Notes: generated from the letters alone by a model not told the origin. A DNA stretch of 64,000 nucleotides from Alloyangia pacifica (GCF_003111685.1 NZ_CP022191.1:310001-374000), one strand, 5' to 3'. Counted from the first letter of the stretch, positions 50,956-60,233 are shown. A program made the numbers and translations.

Positions 50956-52329
50956 ATGGCACCGAAATTCGGAACGAGCGGCCTGCGCGGCCTCGTGGTG
51001 GAACTGACCCCCGAACTGGTCGCCGACCACGTTCGCGCCTTCGCCGCAGCCTGCGACCACGGCGGGCTTCTCTGCGTCGGACAGGATCTGCGCCCCTCCA
51101 GCCCGCGCATCGCGAGCGACATCATCGCCGCCGCCCGCGCCGAGGGGCTGCGGGTGATCGACTGCGGCGCGCTGCCGACCCCGGCGCTGGCGCTCGCCGC
51201 GCAGGAGGCCGGTGCCGGCGCGATCATGATCACCGGCAGCCACATCCCCGCCGACCGCAATGGCCTCAAGTTCTACACCCGCAGCGGCGAGATCACCAAG
51301 TCCGACGAGGCGGCGATCACCGCCGCCCTTGGCCGCCGGGCAGGCACCGCCGAGGGCCCGCTCGACACCGATCCCGAGGCCGGTACTCGCTTCGTCGCCC
51401 GCTACGTCGACACGCTTGGCAGCGACGCCCTTTCGGGCAAGCGCATCGGCCTCTACGCCCATTCCGCCGTAGGCCGCGACGACCTGCGGGCCATGCTCGA
51501 AGGCCTCGGCGCAGAGGTGCGCGAGCTGGGACGGTCCGAGACCTTCATCCCCGTCGACACCGAGGCGGTGGACCTGGACACCCGCGCGCAGATCGCCGCC
51601 TGGGTGACGGAGCACAAGCTCGACGCGCTGGTCTCCACCGATGGCGACAGCGACCGCCCGCTTCTGGCCGACGAGACCGGCACCATCGTGCCCGGCGACA
51701 TCATGGGCCAGATCACCGCCGAAGCCCTCGGCGCCGAGGCGGTGGTGACCCCGATCTCCTCCAATTCCGGCGTCACCCGCAAGCGCTTCGGCAAGGTGCT
51801 CACCACCCGCATCGGTTCGCCCTTCGTGATCGCCGGCATGGAAAAGCTCGGCGGCAAGGTCGTCGGCTACGAGGCCAACGGCGGCTTCCTCCTTGGCTTT
51901 CCCGCCGAGGGGCCGACCGGCACGCTCGCCGCCCTGCCCACCCGCGACTGCATGCTGCCACTCATCATGACGCTGATCGCCACTGGCGACGGCCCTCTGT
52001 CGGCCCGCGTCGCGCAGGAGCCGCCCGTCGTCACCATGGCCGACCGCCTTCAGGAGGTGCCGCAGGAGGCCTCGCAACCCTTCGTCGCCAAGCTTCGCGA
52101 GGACAGCGCAGCCCGCGCGGCCTTCCTCGCCCCGCTCGGCGCCACCGAGGCAGCCTGCGATCAGACGGACGGCGTGCGCATCACCCTCGCCGACGGCCGC
52201 ATCCTGCACGTCCGCCCCTCGGGCAACGCCCCGGAGCTGCGGCTCTACGTCGAGGCGCAGGACCGCGCCGGTGCCGAGGCGCTCATGCACAAGGGCCTCG
52301 CGCAGCTGCGCGAGGCGATCCTCGGCTGA
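50956..52329 (+). CDS. Phosphomannomutase
   Basis: The 457-residue alpha-D-phosphohexomutase converts mannose-6-phosphate to mannose-1-phosphate for the enzyme encoded upstream. It has the phosphoserine loop MITGSHIPADRNGLKFYTRS, the Mg-binding STDGDSDRP, the sugar-binding GYEANGGFLLG and the phosphate-binding RPSGNAPELRLYVEA. The TGSHIP form instead of TASHNP occurs in this subfamily and is not a defect. It follows the guanylyltransferase by 73 bases. Confidence 0.93.
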   Translation: MAPKFGTSGLRGLVVELTPELVADHVRAFAAACDHGGLLCVGQDLRPSSPRIASDIIAAARAEGLRVIDCGALPTPALALAAQEAGAGAIMITGSHIPADRNGLKFYTRSGEITKSDEAAITAALGRRAGTAEGPLDTDPEAGTRFVARYVDTLGSDALSGKRIGLYAHSAVGRDDLRAMLEGLGAEVRELGRSETFIPVDTEAVDLDTRAQIAAWVTEHKLDALVSTDGDSDRPLLADETGTIVPGDIMGQITAEALGAEAVVTPISSNSGVTRKRFGKVLTTRIGSPFVIAGMEKLGGKVVGYEANGGFLLGFPAEGPTGTLAALPTRDCMLPLIMTLIATGDGPLSARVAQEPPVVTMADRLQEVPQEASQPFVAKLREDSAARAAFLAPLGATEAACDQTDGVRITLADGRILHVRPSGNAPELRLYVEAQDRAGAEALMHKGLAQLREAILG

Positions 52330-52351
52330 CAGAGGGTTCACCGCAACTCAC

Positions 52352-52376
52352 CGGCCCGATCCCCGCGATCGGGCCG
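52352..52376. terminator. Bidirectional hairpin terminator
   Basis: CGGCCCGATC (52352-52361) pairs with GATCGGGCCG (52367-52376) with a five-base loop, 22 bases after the phosphomannomutase stop and just before the stop of the minus-strand zinc-ribbon gene. Confidence 0.65.
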
Positions 52377-52385
52377 ACGCATCCC

Positions 52386-52649
52386 TTATAGGCTCACCTT
52401 GATCCGCGCCTCGCCGGTCGCCCCCGGTTCCTGACCTGCCCCGCCTTTGCTGGCATTCAGAATCGACGGCAGCGTCCCGGCCGCCACCGCTGCACCGGTG
52501 ACAACAAGCGCTAAGCCAAGCACGGTCCAGGTTGGCACCCGGTTGATCATCTGGGTCGGTTGATAACAGCTTCCACATTGCTGCGCCCCAAAGCGCAACT
52601 TGTGATTGCAATACCTGCACTTGAAATAGCGATGACTCCGCAAGGACAT
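52386..52649 (-). CDS. Small zinc-ribbon membrane protein
   Basis: The 87-residue protein has an N-terminal double-CxxC zinc ribbon (FKCRYCNHKL, then QCGSCYQP) followed by a single membrane segment (TWTVLGLALVVTGAAVAAGT) and a short basic tail. It has no known name. Start at 52649 (MSLRSHRYFKCRYC) is preferred; an in-frame ATG at 52682 adds 11 residues. It lies among polysaccharide genes but nothing in it points to a function. Confidence 0.6.
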   Translation of the reverse strand: MSLRSHRYFKCRYCNHKLRFGAQQCGSCYQPTQMINRVPTWTVLGLALVVTGAAVAAGTLPSILNASKGGAGQEPGATGEARIKVSL

Positions 52650-53038
52650 GATCGCCCCCCTAAAATAGGAATCTGAATTCAATTGTGCGATTAACTCGCG
52701 TCTTAAGACTTAAACGATTGTGCCCGAAGGATACGGCAAAGTCGGACACCGGCGGAAGAGAAACCAGACGGCTCCAAAGAAATCGGTCGGACCACAAAAC
52801 ACCGACACGGCCCTAATTGAACCCTCGGTACCAGGTTATCACCCGCCGCCCTCTCCTGTCACCCTGCGCGCGGCGATCGCGGGCGCCCGCGCAAGCTGTG
52901 CGCGAGACATGCCGAAAATCCCGGCACACCCCTGCGCAGCCTCCATGCAGGGTCAGTTCCCTGCGACACCCTGGCGGCACCCCGAACATAGCAAACGCGC
53001 GCCGCTCCCAAGGAGCGAACGCGCCTTCCGAAGACCTT
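52650..53038. other. Non-coding region between the zinc-ribbon and ExoY-type genes
   Basis: No gene is supported in these 389 bases. A small hairpin, CGCTCC (53003-53008) with GGAGCG (53012-53017), flanked by complementary GCGCG bases, lies 22 bases downstream of the ExoY-type stop and could terminate that minus-strand gene (the coding strand reads TTTGC after it). The upstream part next to 52650 is AT-richer and may hold the zinc-ribbon promoter. Confidence 0.4.
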
Positions 53039-53734
53039 TCAATACCCGGTGCGGTTGCACATGGCGGTGAAGGTTTTCACCATCAGCTTGATGTCGGTGG
53101 CGCAGGACATCACCCGCAGGTATTCGATATCCATGGCCACGCGCTCGTCATAGGTAACATCGTTGCGCCCCGACACCTGCCAAAGCCCGGTCACCCCTGG
53201 CTTCATTGACAGGTAAGCCGCTTGGTGCACGCCATATTTCTCGAGTTCCGCATCGACGATCGGGCGCGGCCCGACAAAGCTCATCTCCCCGAGAACCACG
53301 TTCCAAATCTGCGGTAACTCGTCGAGGCTGGTCTGCCGCAGGAACCTGCCGATCAGCGTGATCCTCGGATCCTTGGTCAGCTTGTGATCGCGCGCCCATT
53401 CCGCCGCGGCGGCCTCATCGCTGGCCAGCAGCGCCTGCAGCTTTTCCTCGGCATTCGGCACCATGGTGCGAATCTTCCAGCAGCGAAAGGTCCGACCGTC
53501 CTTGCCGACACGCTTATGGCCAAAGAAGCCCGGCCCACCATCGGCGCGCACGACCACCCACAGCACAGCAATCACAGGCAGCAGGACGGGCACCAGCATC
53601 AGTGCGACGGCAAGGTCGAACCACCGCTTCAGGACGTGAGCATAGACCCTGTCGCTCCAACGGAGAAAGCGGCCATCGGTGGGGCGTGGGGAGTGGGCGT
53701 CATCTTCGCTTGCCCCGAATTCAATGGATCTCAT
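53039..53734 (-). CDS. ExoY-type undecaprenyl-phosphate sugar-1-phosphate transferase
   Basis: The 231-residue bacterial sugar transferase primes exopolysaccharide synthesis by moving a sugar-1-phosphate to undecaprenyl phosphate. It has one N-terminal hydrophobic helix (WFDLAVALMLVPVLLPVIAV), the FFGHKRVGKDGRTFRCWKIR and MVPNAEEKL motifs, and LRQTSLDELPQIWNVVLGEM with SFVGPRPIVDAELEKYG. Its context (phosphomannomutase and mannose-1-P guanylyltransferase on the opposite strand) suggests a common surface polysaccharide. No other glycosyltransferases are in the window. Confidence 0.92.
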   Translation of the reverse strand: MRSIEFGASEDDAHSPRPTDGRFLRWSDRVYAHVLKRWFDLAVALMLVPVLLPVIAVLWVVVRADGGPGFFGHKRVGKDGRTFRCWKIRTMVPNAEEKLQALLASDEAAAAEWARDHKLTKDPRITLIGRFLRQTSLDELPQIWNVVLGEMSFVGPRPIVDAELEKYGVHQAAYLSMKPGVTGLWQVSGRNDVTYDERVAMDIEYLRVMSCATDIKLMVKTFTAMCNRTGY

Positions 53735-54327
53735 CGGCTAAATCCTCCAAGCGAAATGGCTAGATGCATCGATCCGACGGCGGACATGCCGGACAAAAGA
53801 GTTAATTTCTGAAACATCTTGGGCCAAGTATTGTACGGAGCTGAGGGTCAGCTCCCGTTAATCATTAAGTACACTTTGCTGATACACGCGGTGCTTTAGG
53901 GCTTCAACCCACGGCTACAAGACGTTTTCGTAACGGATTTTTGGCAGTTCGAGCGCCGCCGAACGCCCGCAACAAACCTTTCATCAAAATTAACGCTCTG
54001 GAAACAGGGGCTTGAACTTCTCGGGTAGCAGCCAAGCCCTCCCTGTTCCCGGGCCTAGTTGACGCAGGGACCGATTTTCCCAAACCCGGCTTTGTGGCCG
54101 ACAATGCACACAGCTGCGCCCTGATGCTGAAAGAAACGGCGGTCGCCGGACGCGCCTGCGCACCATTTCGTGGCGGCTGGGGCATGAATGGGACAAATAG
54201 CGTCAAAACCGAGGCTTTTGCGTCCCGAACGCGGTCCCTTTGTCCTCGAACGCGCCAGATTCCCGACTCGGCACAAATCAACCATGACGAGAATGAAGGT
54301 GTTCCAGCACCCCTTAAGGGTCTCACC
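53735..54327. other. Upstream region of the ExoY-type gene with palindromic operator candidate
   Basis: No gene is supported in 593 bases; a minus-strand frame at 53904-54326 has no family features. About 104-120 bases upstream of the ExoY start lies a 17-base palindrome GAGCTGA-GGG-TCAGCTC (53838-53854). Close by is TTAATCATTAA, a repeated TTAA pair. This AT-rich part (53790-53900) is the probable promoter. Between 53960 and 54327 nothing recognisable is seen. Confidence 0.45.
53838..53854. promoter_or_regulatory. Palindrome GAGCTGAGGGTCAGCTC, candidate operator
   Basis: Two seven-base arms separated by GGG lie 104-120 bases upstream of the ExoY-type start. Position in an AT-rich promoter region makes a dimeric regulator site plausible. 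Confidence 0.35.
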
Positions 54328-55086
54328 TCAGGTCGAGACGAACTCCACCTTGCCAGAGCTCAGCAGCGCTGCTGTCAGCCGGCCAGTGGCATAGGCACCT
54401 GTATCAACCGGAACGCGCCCCGCGGTCGGGCGGGCGTGATCGGTGATCGTGTGCCCATGCACCACCCAATTGCCATCGGTGCGCGCCGTGGTCTCGAAAC
54501 CCGGCGGTCCCCAGATCAGGTCCCGGGAACTTTGCGCCTCGAGCGGGCGGAGCGGGTCGGCTCCGGCATGGCAGATGAAGACGTTGCCGGTCTGCCAACT
54601 CAACGGCAGCCCGCGCAGCCAGGTCTCGATCTCCGGTGTCATCGCCGCGCGCAAACGATCACGCAGCTTCACCCAGTCCTCTTCCGGCGCGGTATGCGCG
54701 ACCCCCGCCAGGCCATAGCTCGCCAGCGTCTGCAGCCCGCCGTACTTGAACCAGCGCGCCCCCGCCGTCTTTGGATCGTCGAGAAAGTCCAGCATCATCT
54801 GGTCGTGGTTGCCGCGCAGGCAGATCACCTGTTCGCTGCCCAGACGAGCCTGCATCTGCTGCAGACGGCGCAGCACCGCGGCGCTCTCGTCCCCCCGGTC
54901 GACATAATCCCCGACCAGCACCAGCTTGGTCTCCGGCGACGAGCGCCCTTCGAGGCGCCCCAACAGCTTGGCGAGCAAGGCGTCGCAGCCATGAACGTCA
55001 CCGATGACGATACATCTGTCGGCGGGGCGGAACGGGGCATCGAAGACGGGCGCGGGCGGCTTGCGGCGTTTGAACAGGAACTTCAT
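54328..55086 (-). CDS. Serine/threonine phosphatase-like metallophosphoesterase
   Basis: The 252-residue protein has all calcineurin-type metallophosphoesterase motifs in order: VIGDVHGCDALLAKLL (GDxHG), VLVGDYVDRGDESAAV (GDYVDRG), ICLRGNHDQMML (GNHD), FICHAGADP (H) and VVHGHTIT (GHT). This is the PrpA/ApaH-like bacterial PPP group, which removes phosphate from proteins or cleaves dinucleoside polyphosphates. The start at 55086 (MKFLFKRRKPPAPV) gives a basic N-terminus with no signal. No partner gene lies near. Confidence 0.87.
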   Translation of the reverse strand: MKFLFKRRKPPAPVFDAPFRPADRCIVIGDVHGCDALLAKLLGRLEGRSSPETKLVLVGDYVDRGDESAAVLRRLQQMQARLGSEQVICLRGNHDQMMLDFLDDPKTAGARWFKYGGLQTLASYGLAGVAHTAPEEDWVKLRDRLRAAMTPEIETWLRGLPLSWQTGNVFICHAGADPLRPLEAQSSRDLIWGPPGFETTARTDGNWVVHGHTITDHARPTAGRVPVDTGAYATGRLTAALLSSGKVEFVST

Positions 55087-55197
55087 GGGGCGTGAGGTAG
55101 ATTCAAAGGGGTTCGGTGCCAAGTGGCAATGCGGCGCTTGACACAAGGTCAGCTAGCCGCTCCCCGGAAAACACGCCCTAGGACCGTGCCCGGGACC

Positions 55198-55221
55198 GCG
55201 CGCGCCGGCATCGGCGCGCGC
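55198..55221. terminator. Hairpin after the transglutaminase-like gene
   Basis: GCGCGCGCC (55198-55206) pairs with GGCGCGCGC (55213-55221), 13 bases beyond the minus-strand stop at 55234. It has no T run, so it is only a candidate. Confidence 0.4.
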
Positions 55222-55233
55222 GTCGGGTTTCGC

Positions 55234-56331
55234 TCAGGCGTCCAGTTCGGTCGCCGTGATCGAATAGGCGAAGCTGCCCGGGTCGAGCTCGTCCTGCTCG
55301 ACGCCGTCGATCTCGGCCTGCGGATACATAAGGAAGCCCACCTCGTCGCGCGCTGAACCAGGCAGCGCCACGTCATGCGCGAAGTTGAAGCCGATCCAGT
55401 TGCCTTCCCAAGCGCCGAAGAGCGCGGCGCGCACCGCGCGCACCTTGGGATCGTCGAGCGCGAGGTTCTTCGGCGGCTCCTCGAGCATCACCTTGCGCAC
55501 GTCCGCCGGGTCGACCGCGACCCAGCCGTAGTCCGACAGGAAGACCTCGGCGCGGCAGTGCTGCGCCTTGCTGACATCCGACGACCCCGCACCAAGGCTC
55601 TTGTAGCCAAAGGCCGAAGGCGCAACGCGCAGACCGTAGACATCGCGCGCCGGCAGGCCGGCGGCCCGCGCCAGCCCGACATAAAGCGCGTTGAGATCGG
55701 CGCATTTGCCGGTCAGATCGCCCATCTCCAGCATCGAGGCCACGTCGCCGATGCCGCAGCCGCGGGTCTCGGGGTTCCGCTCGGTGCTCTCGACGACCCA
55801 CTCGTAGATCGCCCGCGCCTTCTCGAGATCGGTCTCCATCTCTTGCGTGATCATGTCGGCGGTCGCCTTGACGATACCGTCGGTCGGGATCAGCCGCGTC
55901 GGCGCGGTGTAGAGCGCGCGATCCGCCTCCGAGAGCGTCGCCCCCTGCCCCGGCGCGCCAAGGTCGACAGCGCGGTCGCGGGTCGAGACCTGCGCGGCCA
56001 CTTCCAGCTCGGCACTCTCCTGCCCGCCGCTCCAGACCGCGTGGATGAACTGCGCGCCGCTCTCGGCGTCGGTCACCAGCACTGCGGTGTCGGCATTGCC
56101 CGAGAAGCTCGGCGCCTCGGCCTGCATCCACCCCGCCTCGTTCACCGAGGGCACCGGGACCCAGGCCTGCACGGGCTTGCCGCCCGCCGGGATCTCGACG
56201 CGCGTGGTGACCTCGAACCGGCGCCAGTCCGCCGGGGTCGGGCTGAAGGCGGCACGCGCCCCGCGCGGCAGCAGCGGCGACAGCGCAAGCGCCGCGCCCG
56301 CCGTGATGAAATGTCTCCGATCCAGGGTCAT
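55234..56331 (-). CDS. Transglutaminase-like domain protein with Tat signal
   Basis: The 365-residue protein starts MTLDRRHFITAGAALALSPL, a twin-arginine signal peptide, so it should act in the periplasm. The middle is a transglutaminase-like/cysteine-protease fold with a Cys-His-Asp triad visible in DLTGKCADLNALYVGLARAA, AQHCRAEVFLSDYGWVAVDP (His, Asp). The protein could cleave or cross-link peptides, but the substrate is unknown. An alternative start at 56349 adds six residues. It diverges from the antiporter gene across 203 bases. Confidence 0.83.
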   Translation of the reverse strand: MTLDRRHFITAGAALALSPLLPRGARAAFSPTPADWRRFEVTTRVEIPAGGKPVQAWVPVPSVNEAGWMQAEAPSFSGNADTAVLVTDAESGAQFIHAVWSGGQESAELEVAAQVSTRDRAVDLGAPGQGATLSEADRALYTAPTRLIPTDGIVKATADMITQEMETDLEKARAIYEWVVESTERNPETRGCGIGDVASMLEMGDLTGKCADLNALYVGLARAAGLPARDVYGLRVAPSAFGYKSLGAGSSDVSKAQHCRAEVFLSDYGWVAVDPADVRKVMLEEPPKNLALDDPKVRAVRAALFGAWEGNWIGFNFAHDVALPGSARDEVGFLMYPQAEIDGVEQDELDPGSFAYSITATELDA

Positions 56332-56534
56332 CGAGTGTCTCCTTCGCATGGGGAACCGCCCTCCCGTAATTGCCGCCGCTGATAGCCCGGCCGTCCCCAC
56401 ATCTCAAGGCTGTAGCTCGCCGCGCCGCGCAATTCTGCCGCGCCCGCGCAGGCCGCACCGGCGATGTAACGCAAAGCACGAAAAATTTGACGCACCGCCG
56501 TTCTCCCGACGTCGTTTGCGGTTTATCTGGGGGC

Positions 56535-59060
56535 ATGGATGTTGTTCTCGTCACCGCGGTCATCGCGTCGCTCTTTCTCGTCATCGCCGCGGCCGAGCCG
56601 CTGGCGGCCCGCCTCGGTCTGCCCTACAGCGCCATCCTCGCGCTTCTCGGCACCTTCATCGGCGGGGCGGCGATCTTCTTCCTGCGCACCGATATCACCG
56701 ACGCGCTCAATCCCGTGGCCGCGGCGATCATCAACTTCCCCATAAGGTCCAACGTCTTCCTATACGTCTTCCTGCCCACCCTGCTGTTCCAGGCAACGCT
56801 GGGCATGAACCTCAGGCGGATGCTCGACGACTGGGTGCCGATCCTCGTGCTGGCCATCGTCGCGGTGGTCGCCGCCACGCTCTTTGTCGGTCTGGCGCTC
56901 TCGTGGACGAGCGCGCTGCCGCTCATGGCCTGCTTCCTCGTCGGGGCGATCGTGTCGACCACCGACCCCTCGGCGGTGGTCGGCATCTTCCGATCCATCG
57001 CCGCACCGCGCCGGCTGGTGCGCATCATCGAGGGCGAGAGCCTGCTCAACGACGCCGCCGCCATCGCGCTCTTCGGCCTGTTCATGGGCTTCGTGATGGA
57101 GGGCGTGCCGAACCCCACGCCGCTCGGCGCACTCGCCCAGTTCCCCATGCTGCTCGGCGGCGGCGCACTGGCCGGCTGGCTGGTGGCCCAGGGCGCGATC
57201 GGCGCCATGGCCCTGCTCGAACGCTACGAGAAGGCGCAGCTCTCGGTGTCCATCGCCCTGCCCTATCTCGCCTACATCGGCTCCGAGCAGGTTTTTGGCG
57301 CCTCGGGGGTCATCGCAGTGGTGGTCTCGGGGCTCACCCTCAACCTCGTCGGCCCCGGAAAGATCCCGCCCACCGCCTGGGCCAACCTCAAGGACGTCTG
57401 GGATATCCTCGCCCATTGGGCCGGCGCGCTGATCTTCATCCTCGCCGCGCTGCTGATCCCGCGGCTGCTCGAGGACACGAACTTCCGCGATTTCCTGCTG
57501 ATCCTCGTGGTTGTCGTTGCCGCCATCGCCGCCCGCGCCGCGATCCTCTCGGGCCTGCTGCCGATCCTGCGGCTGCTGCGCTTGTCGCCGAAGATCGAAC
57601 GCCCCTACCGGGTCGCGATCCTCTGGGGCGGGCTGCGCGGCGCGCTGACCCTCGCGCTGGCCCTCGCGGTGACCGAGAGCTTCCGGGTGCCCTTCGAAGT
57701 CAAGCGCGTGGTCGGCATCCTCGCCACCGGCTTTACCCTCTGGACGCTGCTCGTGCAGGGCACCACCCTCACCTGGGTGATCAAAAAGCTCGGCCTCGAC
57801 AAGCTCGCCCCGCTCGACCAGGCGCTCTCCAACCAGGTGGTTGCCGTGGCGCTGCAATCCGTGCGCGAGCAGGTCTCGACCACCACCGACACCTACGGGC
57901 TCGACCGGGAGATCGTGCGCTCCGAGGCCAAGCGCTTCGGCGCCCGGCTCGACAAGGCGGTGAAATCCGCCGAGGAAGGCGACGAGATCCTGGACCGGGA
58001 CCGCATCACCCTGGGGCTCATCGCCCTTGCCGGGGCCGAGCGCGACGCCACCACCGCGCGGATCCGTGAGCGCACCATGTCGCTGCGGCTCGCGCAAAAG
58101 GCCCTCTCCGATTGCGACCAGCTGATCGAAGGCGCGCGCAGCGACGGCCGGACCGGCTACCAGCGCGCCGCCCGCGCCAGTGCACGCTACGGGGCGCCCT
58201 TCCGCACCGCGCTCTTTGCCCACAACCGTCTCGGCATCTCTGGGCCGCTGGCGCGCATGACTGCCGACCGCTTCGATCTGCTGCTGGCGCAGCGGCAGAT
58301 CCTGCGCGACCTCGAGGGCTTCATCGACGGCCGCATCCGCCGAATCCATGGCCGCCGCATCGCCGACCTGCTGCGCGAGCTGCTCTCGCGCCGGCTCGAC
58401 GCCGTCGAAACCGCGCTCGAAGGCCTGCGCCTGCAATACCCCGGCTACGCCGACGAGCTCGAACGCCGCTTCATCCGCCGCACCGCCCTGCGGCTCGAAG
58501 AGGGCGAATACGACACGATGTATGACGACGGGCTGATCGGCGCCGAGCTCTTCACCGCGCTCAAGCAGGACCTCGCCCGCCGCCGCGCCAAGGCCGAGCA
58601 GCGCCCGCCGCTCGACCTGTCGGTGCAGCGCACCGAGCTGGTCCGCCAGTTCCCGCTCTTCGCCGATCTCGAGGAAAAGGACATCCGGCCCCTCGCCCGC
58701 GCGCTGCGCACCCGCTACGCCGCGCCGGGCGACATCATCATCCGCCGCGACAGCACCGCGCGCGCGGTCTGGTTCATTGCCTCGGGCGCGCTCGAGCAGC
58801 AGGTCGGCGGACAAAGCTTCCGCCTCGGCCGCGGCGAGATGTGCGGCCAACTCGCGCTGCTCATCCCCAGGCGGCGCCGCCGCTCCGAGGTCCGCGCCAT
58901 CGCCCCCTCGACGCTGCTGCGTCTCGACGAGAGCCGCTTCAAGCGCCTGCTCAAACGCTCAGAGAAGCTGCGCGAGGCGGTCCGGCAAAGCGCCAAGCGC
59001 CGGGGGCTGGACGTGTCGGAAATCCTCGGTGAAGAGCCGGAGGCCCCGAAAGAGGCCTGA
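56535..59060 (+). CDS. CPA1-family Na+/H+ antiporter with C-terminal cyclic-nucleotide-binding domain
   Basis: The 841-residue protein has about 12 membrane segments in the first 430 residues with CPA1 signatures: FLPTLLFQATLGMNLR, VSTTDPSAVVGIFRSIA (ion-site Asp) and IIEGESLLNDAAAIALFGLF. A helical cytoplasmic section (residues 430-700) is followed by a cyclic-nucleotide-binding domain (PLFADLEEKDIRPLARALRT, then ALEQQVGGQSFRLGRGEMCG). This resembles SOS1-like/NhaP-type antiporters gated by ligand. Usual bacterial CPA1 antiporters are 500-600 residues, so the added regulatory end is notable. The ligand-binding Arg of the cNMP motif is not obvious. Confidence 0.88.
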   Translation: MDVVLVTAVIASLFLVIAAAEPLAARLGLPYSAILALLGTFIGGAAIFFLRTDITDALNPVAAAIINFPIRSNVFLYVFLPTLLFQATLGMNLRRMLDDWVPILVLAIVAVVAATLFVGLALSWTSALPLMACFLVGAIVSTTDPSAVVGIFRSIAAPRRLVRIIEGESLLNDAAAIALFGLFMGFVMEGVPNPTPLGALAQFPMLLGGGALAGWLVAQGAIGAMALLERYEKAQLSVSIALPYLAYIGSEQVFGASGVIAVVVSGLTLNLVGPGKIPPTAWANLKDVWDILAHWAGALIFILAALLIPRLLEDTNFRDFLLILVVVVAAIAARAAILSGLLPILRLLRLSPKIERPYRVAILWGGLRGALTLALALAVTESFRVPFEVKRVVGILATGFTLWTLLVQGTTLTWVIKKLGLDKLAPLDQALSNQVVAVALQSVREQVSTTTDTYGLDREIVRSEAKRFGARLDKAVKSAEEGDEILDRDRITLGLIALAGAERDATTARIRERTMSLRLAQKALSDCDQLIEGARSDGRTGYQRAARASARYGAPFRTALFAHNRLGISGPLARMTADRFDLLLAQRQILRDLEGFIDGRIRRIHGRRIADLLRELLSRRLDAVETALEGLRLQYPGYADELERRFIRRTALRLEEGEYDTMYDDGLIGAELFTALKQDLARRRAKAEQRPPLDLSVQRTELVRQFPLFADLEEKDIRPLARALRTRYAAPGDIIIRRDSTARAVWFIASGALEQQVGGQSFRLGRGEMCGQLALLIPRRRRRSEVRAIAPSTLLRLDESRFKRLLKRSEKLREAVRQSAKRRGLDVSEILGEEPEAPKEA

Positions 59061-59086
59061 CCGGCCCCGGGGCCGCATCCCCACGC

Positions 59087-59120
59087 AAATGGCGCGCCCT
59101 GTCTCCAAGGCGCGCCATTT
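59087..59120. terminator. Bidirectional terminator between the antiporter and parB
   Basis: AAATGGCGCGCC (59087-59098) pairs with GGCGCGCCATTT (59109-59120) across ten bases, with A and T tracts on both outer sides. It serves the convergent antiporter and parB genes. Confidence 0.88.
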
Positions 59121-59156
59121 TCACGTCAAGATACTGATAACATTATATTATTTCGT

Positions 59157-60233
59157 CTACGGCGCGTCCAGGAGCCTCTCCAGCTCCAGCATCGCCGCTT
59201 CCATCAGTTCGCGTCCGACGCGCTTGCCGCGGACCCGGATCACCCAGCCCTGCGCATCCTCGCCGAGCTGCACCGTCAGCCCCGAGGACAGCGCCTTGGC
59301 AGGCGACGCGGCCTTTTTCGGCCGCCCGCCCCTCTTCGGGTCCGAGGTGAGTTCGACCCCGTCCAGCGCCGCGGCGATCAGCTCCGCCTCCTCGGCGGCC
59401 GTCTCCGGCACCCGCTCGGCCAGCGCCTCACGCAGCCGCACCTCGGCGCCGTCGCGCAGCGCCGCGGCGATCCGCAGCCCGTCTTTCTCCTTCAACAGGT
59501 CGGGGAAGGTTAGCATGTCGCCCAGCTCCTCGAAGATCAGTGCAAAGGAGCGTATCTTCGAGCGCTTCGCCTTGGAGGCCTGCGGAAACAGCGCGTTGAC
59601 CGCCTCCTCGGCATTGACGAAGGCGCCCTGCTGCGCCGCGATCACCGCGATCCGCCCGCGCTCGTAATGGCTGAGCGAGGCGCGGATCTCGTTCTCCTCG
59701 ATCATCGCGGCAAAGGTGCCGCCCATGGCCTCGGGGTCGCGGATCACCGCCTTAATCTTCTGGTAACGACTATCCTTGGTCAGCGCATAAAGATCGCGGA
59801 AGGCCTTCAGCCGCCGGTAGCCCGACAGCAGCCCGTAGCCGAACCCCTGCCCGTCTGCCGGCGTCGGAAACACCTCGATCGGCAGCCGCAGCCCGCCCTT
59901 GGCGATCGAGGCCTTCAGCTCCTCCATCTCCTCGGCGTCGAGCACCACCCGGTCACGCACCAGCGCATCGGCGTTGATGTCGTCCACGGCCAGCTCGAGC
60001 ATCACCAGCCCGCGCCCCTCGGCATCCCGCAGCCGCTCGGCGTCAGCCTTGTCCTTCGCCGCCTCGGCTCGCTGCCCCGCCGGCCGCGGGTCATGCAGCG
60101 TCGCCGCCTCGGCGGCCACCTGCGCGATCGGCGCCGACATCAGCCCGCGCGACGAGCTTTCGCGGTGGAACTCCTCTTCGTAGCGGGTCAGGTCCTCTGC
60201 CGAGGGCGCCTCGAGCTTGCGTCTCTTTGCCAT
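59157..60233 (-). CDS. ParB-family plasmid partition protein
   Basis: The 358-residue protein is a ParB/RepB-type centromere-binding partner of ParA. It has the ParB/Srx-like nucleotidase region (VVLDAEEMEELKASIAKGGL, LRLPIEVFP, then GLLSGYRRLKAFRDLYAL) and the Asn/Glu/Arg motif IEENEIRASLSHYERGRIAV that is the ParB/RepB box II-like sequence. A helix-turn-helix follows (residues 185-245, SKAKRSKIRSFALIFEELGD) and a C-terminal dimer region. The start overlaps the parA stop by one base, so the two genes are translationally coupled. Confidence 0.9.
   Translation of the reverse strand: MAKRRKLEAPSAEDLTRYEEEFHRESSSRGLMSAPIAQVAAEAATLHDPRPAGQRAEAAKDKADAERLRDAEGRGLVMLELAVDDINADALVRDRVVLDAEEMEELKASIAKGGLRLPIEVFPTPADGQGFGYGLLSGYRRLKAFRDLYALTKDSRYQKIKAVIRDPEAMGGTFAAMIEENEIRASLSHYERGRIAVIAAQQGAFVNAEEAVNALFPQASKAKRSKIRSFALIFEELGDMLTFPDLLKEKDGLRIAAALRDGAEVRLREALAERVPETAAEEAELIAAALDGVELTSDPKRGGRPKKAASPAKALSSGLTVQLGEDAQGWVIRVRGKRVGRELMEAAMLELERLLDAP

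Noticed and set aside
51220..51260. TGSH instead of TASH in the phosphomannomutase active loop
   Set aside because: The catalytic Ser is retained and this form is known in the subfamily, so it is not a defect.
49380..51269. Minus-strand open frame of about 629 codons
   Set aside because: Antisense to the guanylyltransferase and phosphomannomutase genes; no motifs.
53904..54326. Possible 140-codon minus-strand gene
   Set aside because: No family features, no ribosome binding site and atypical composition; left as intergenic.
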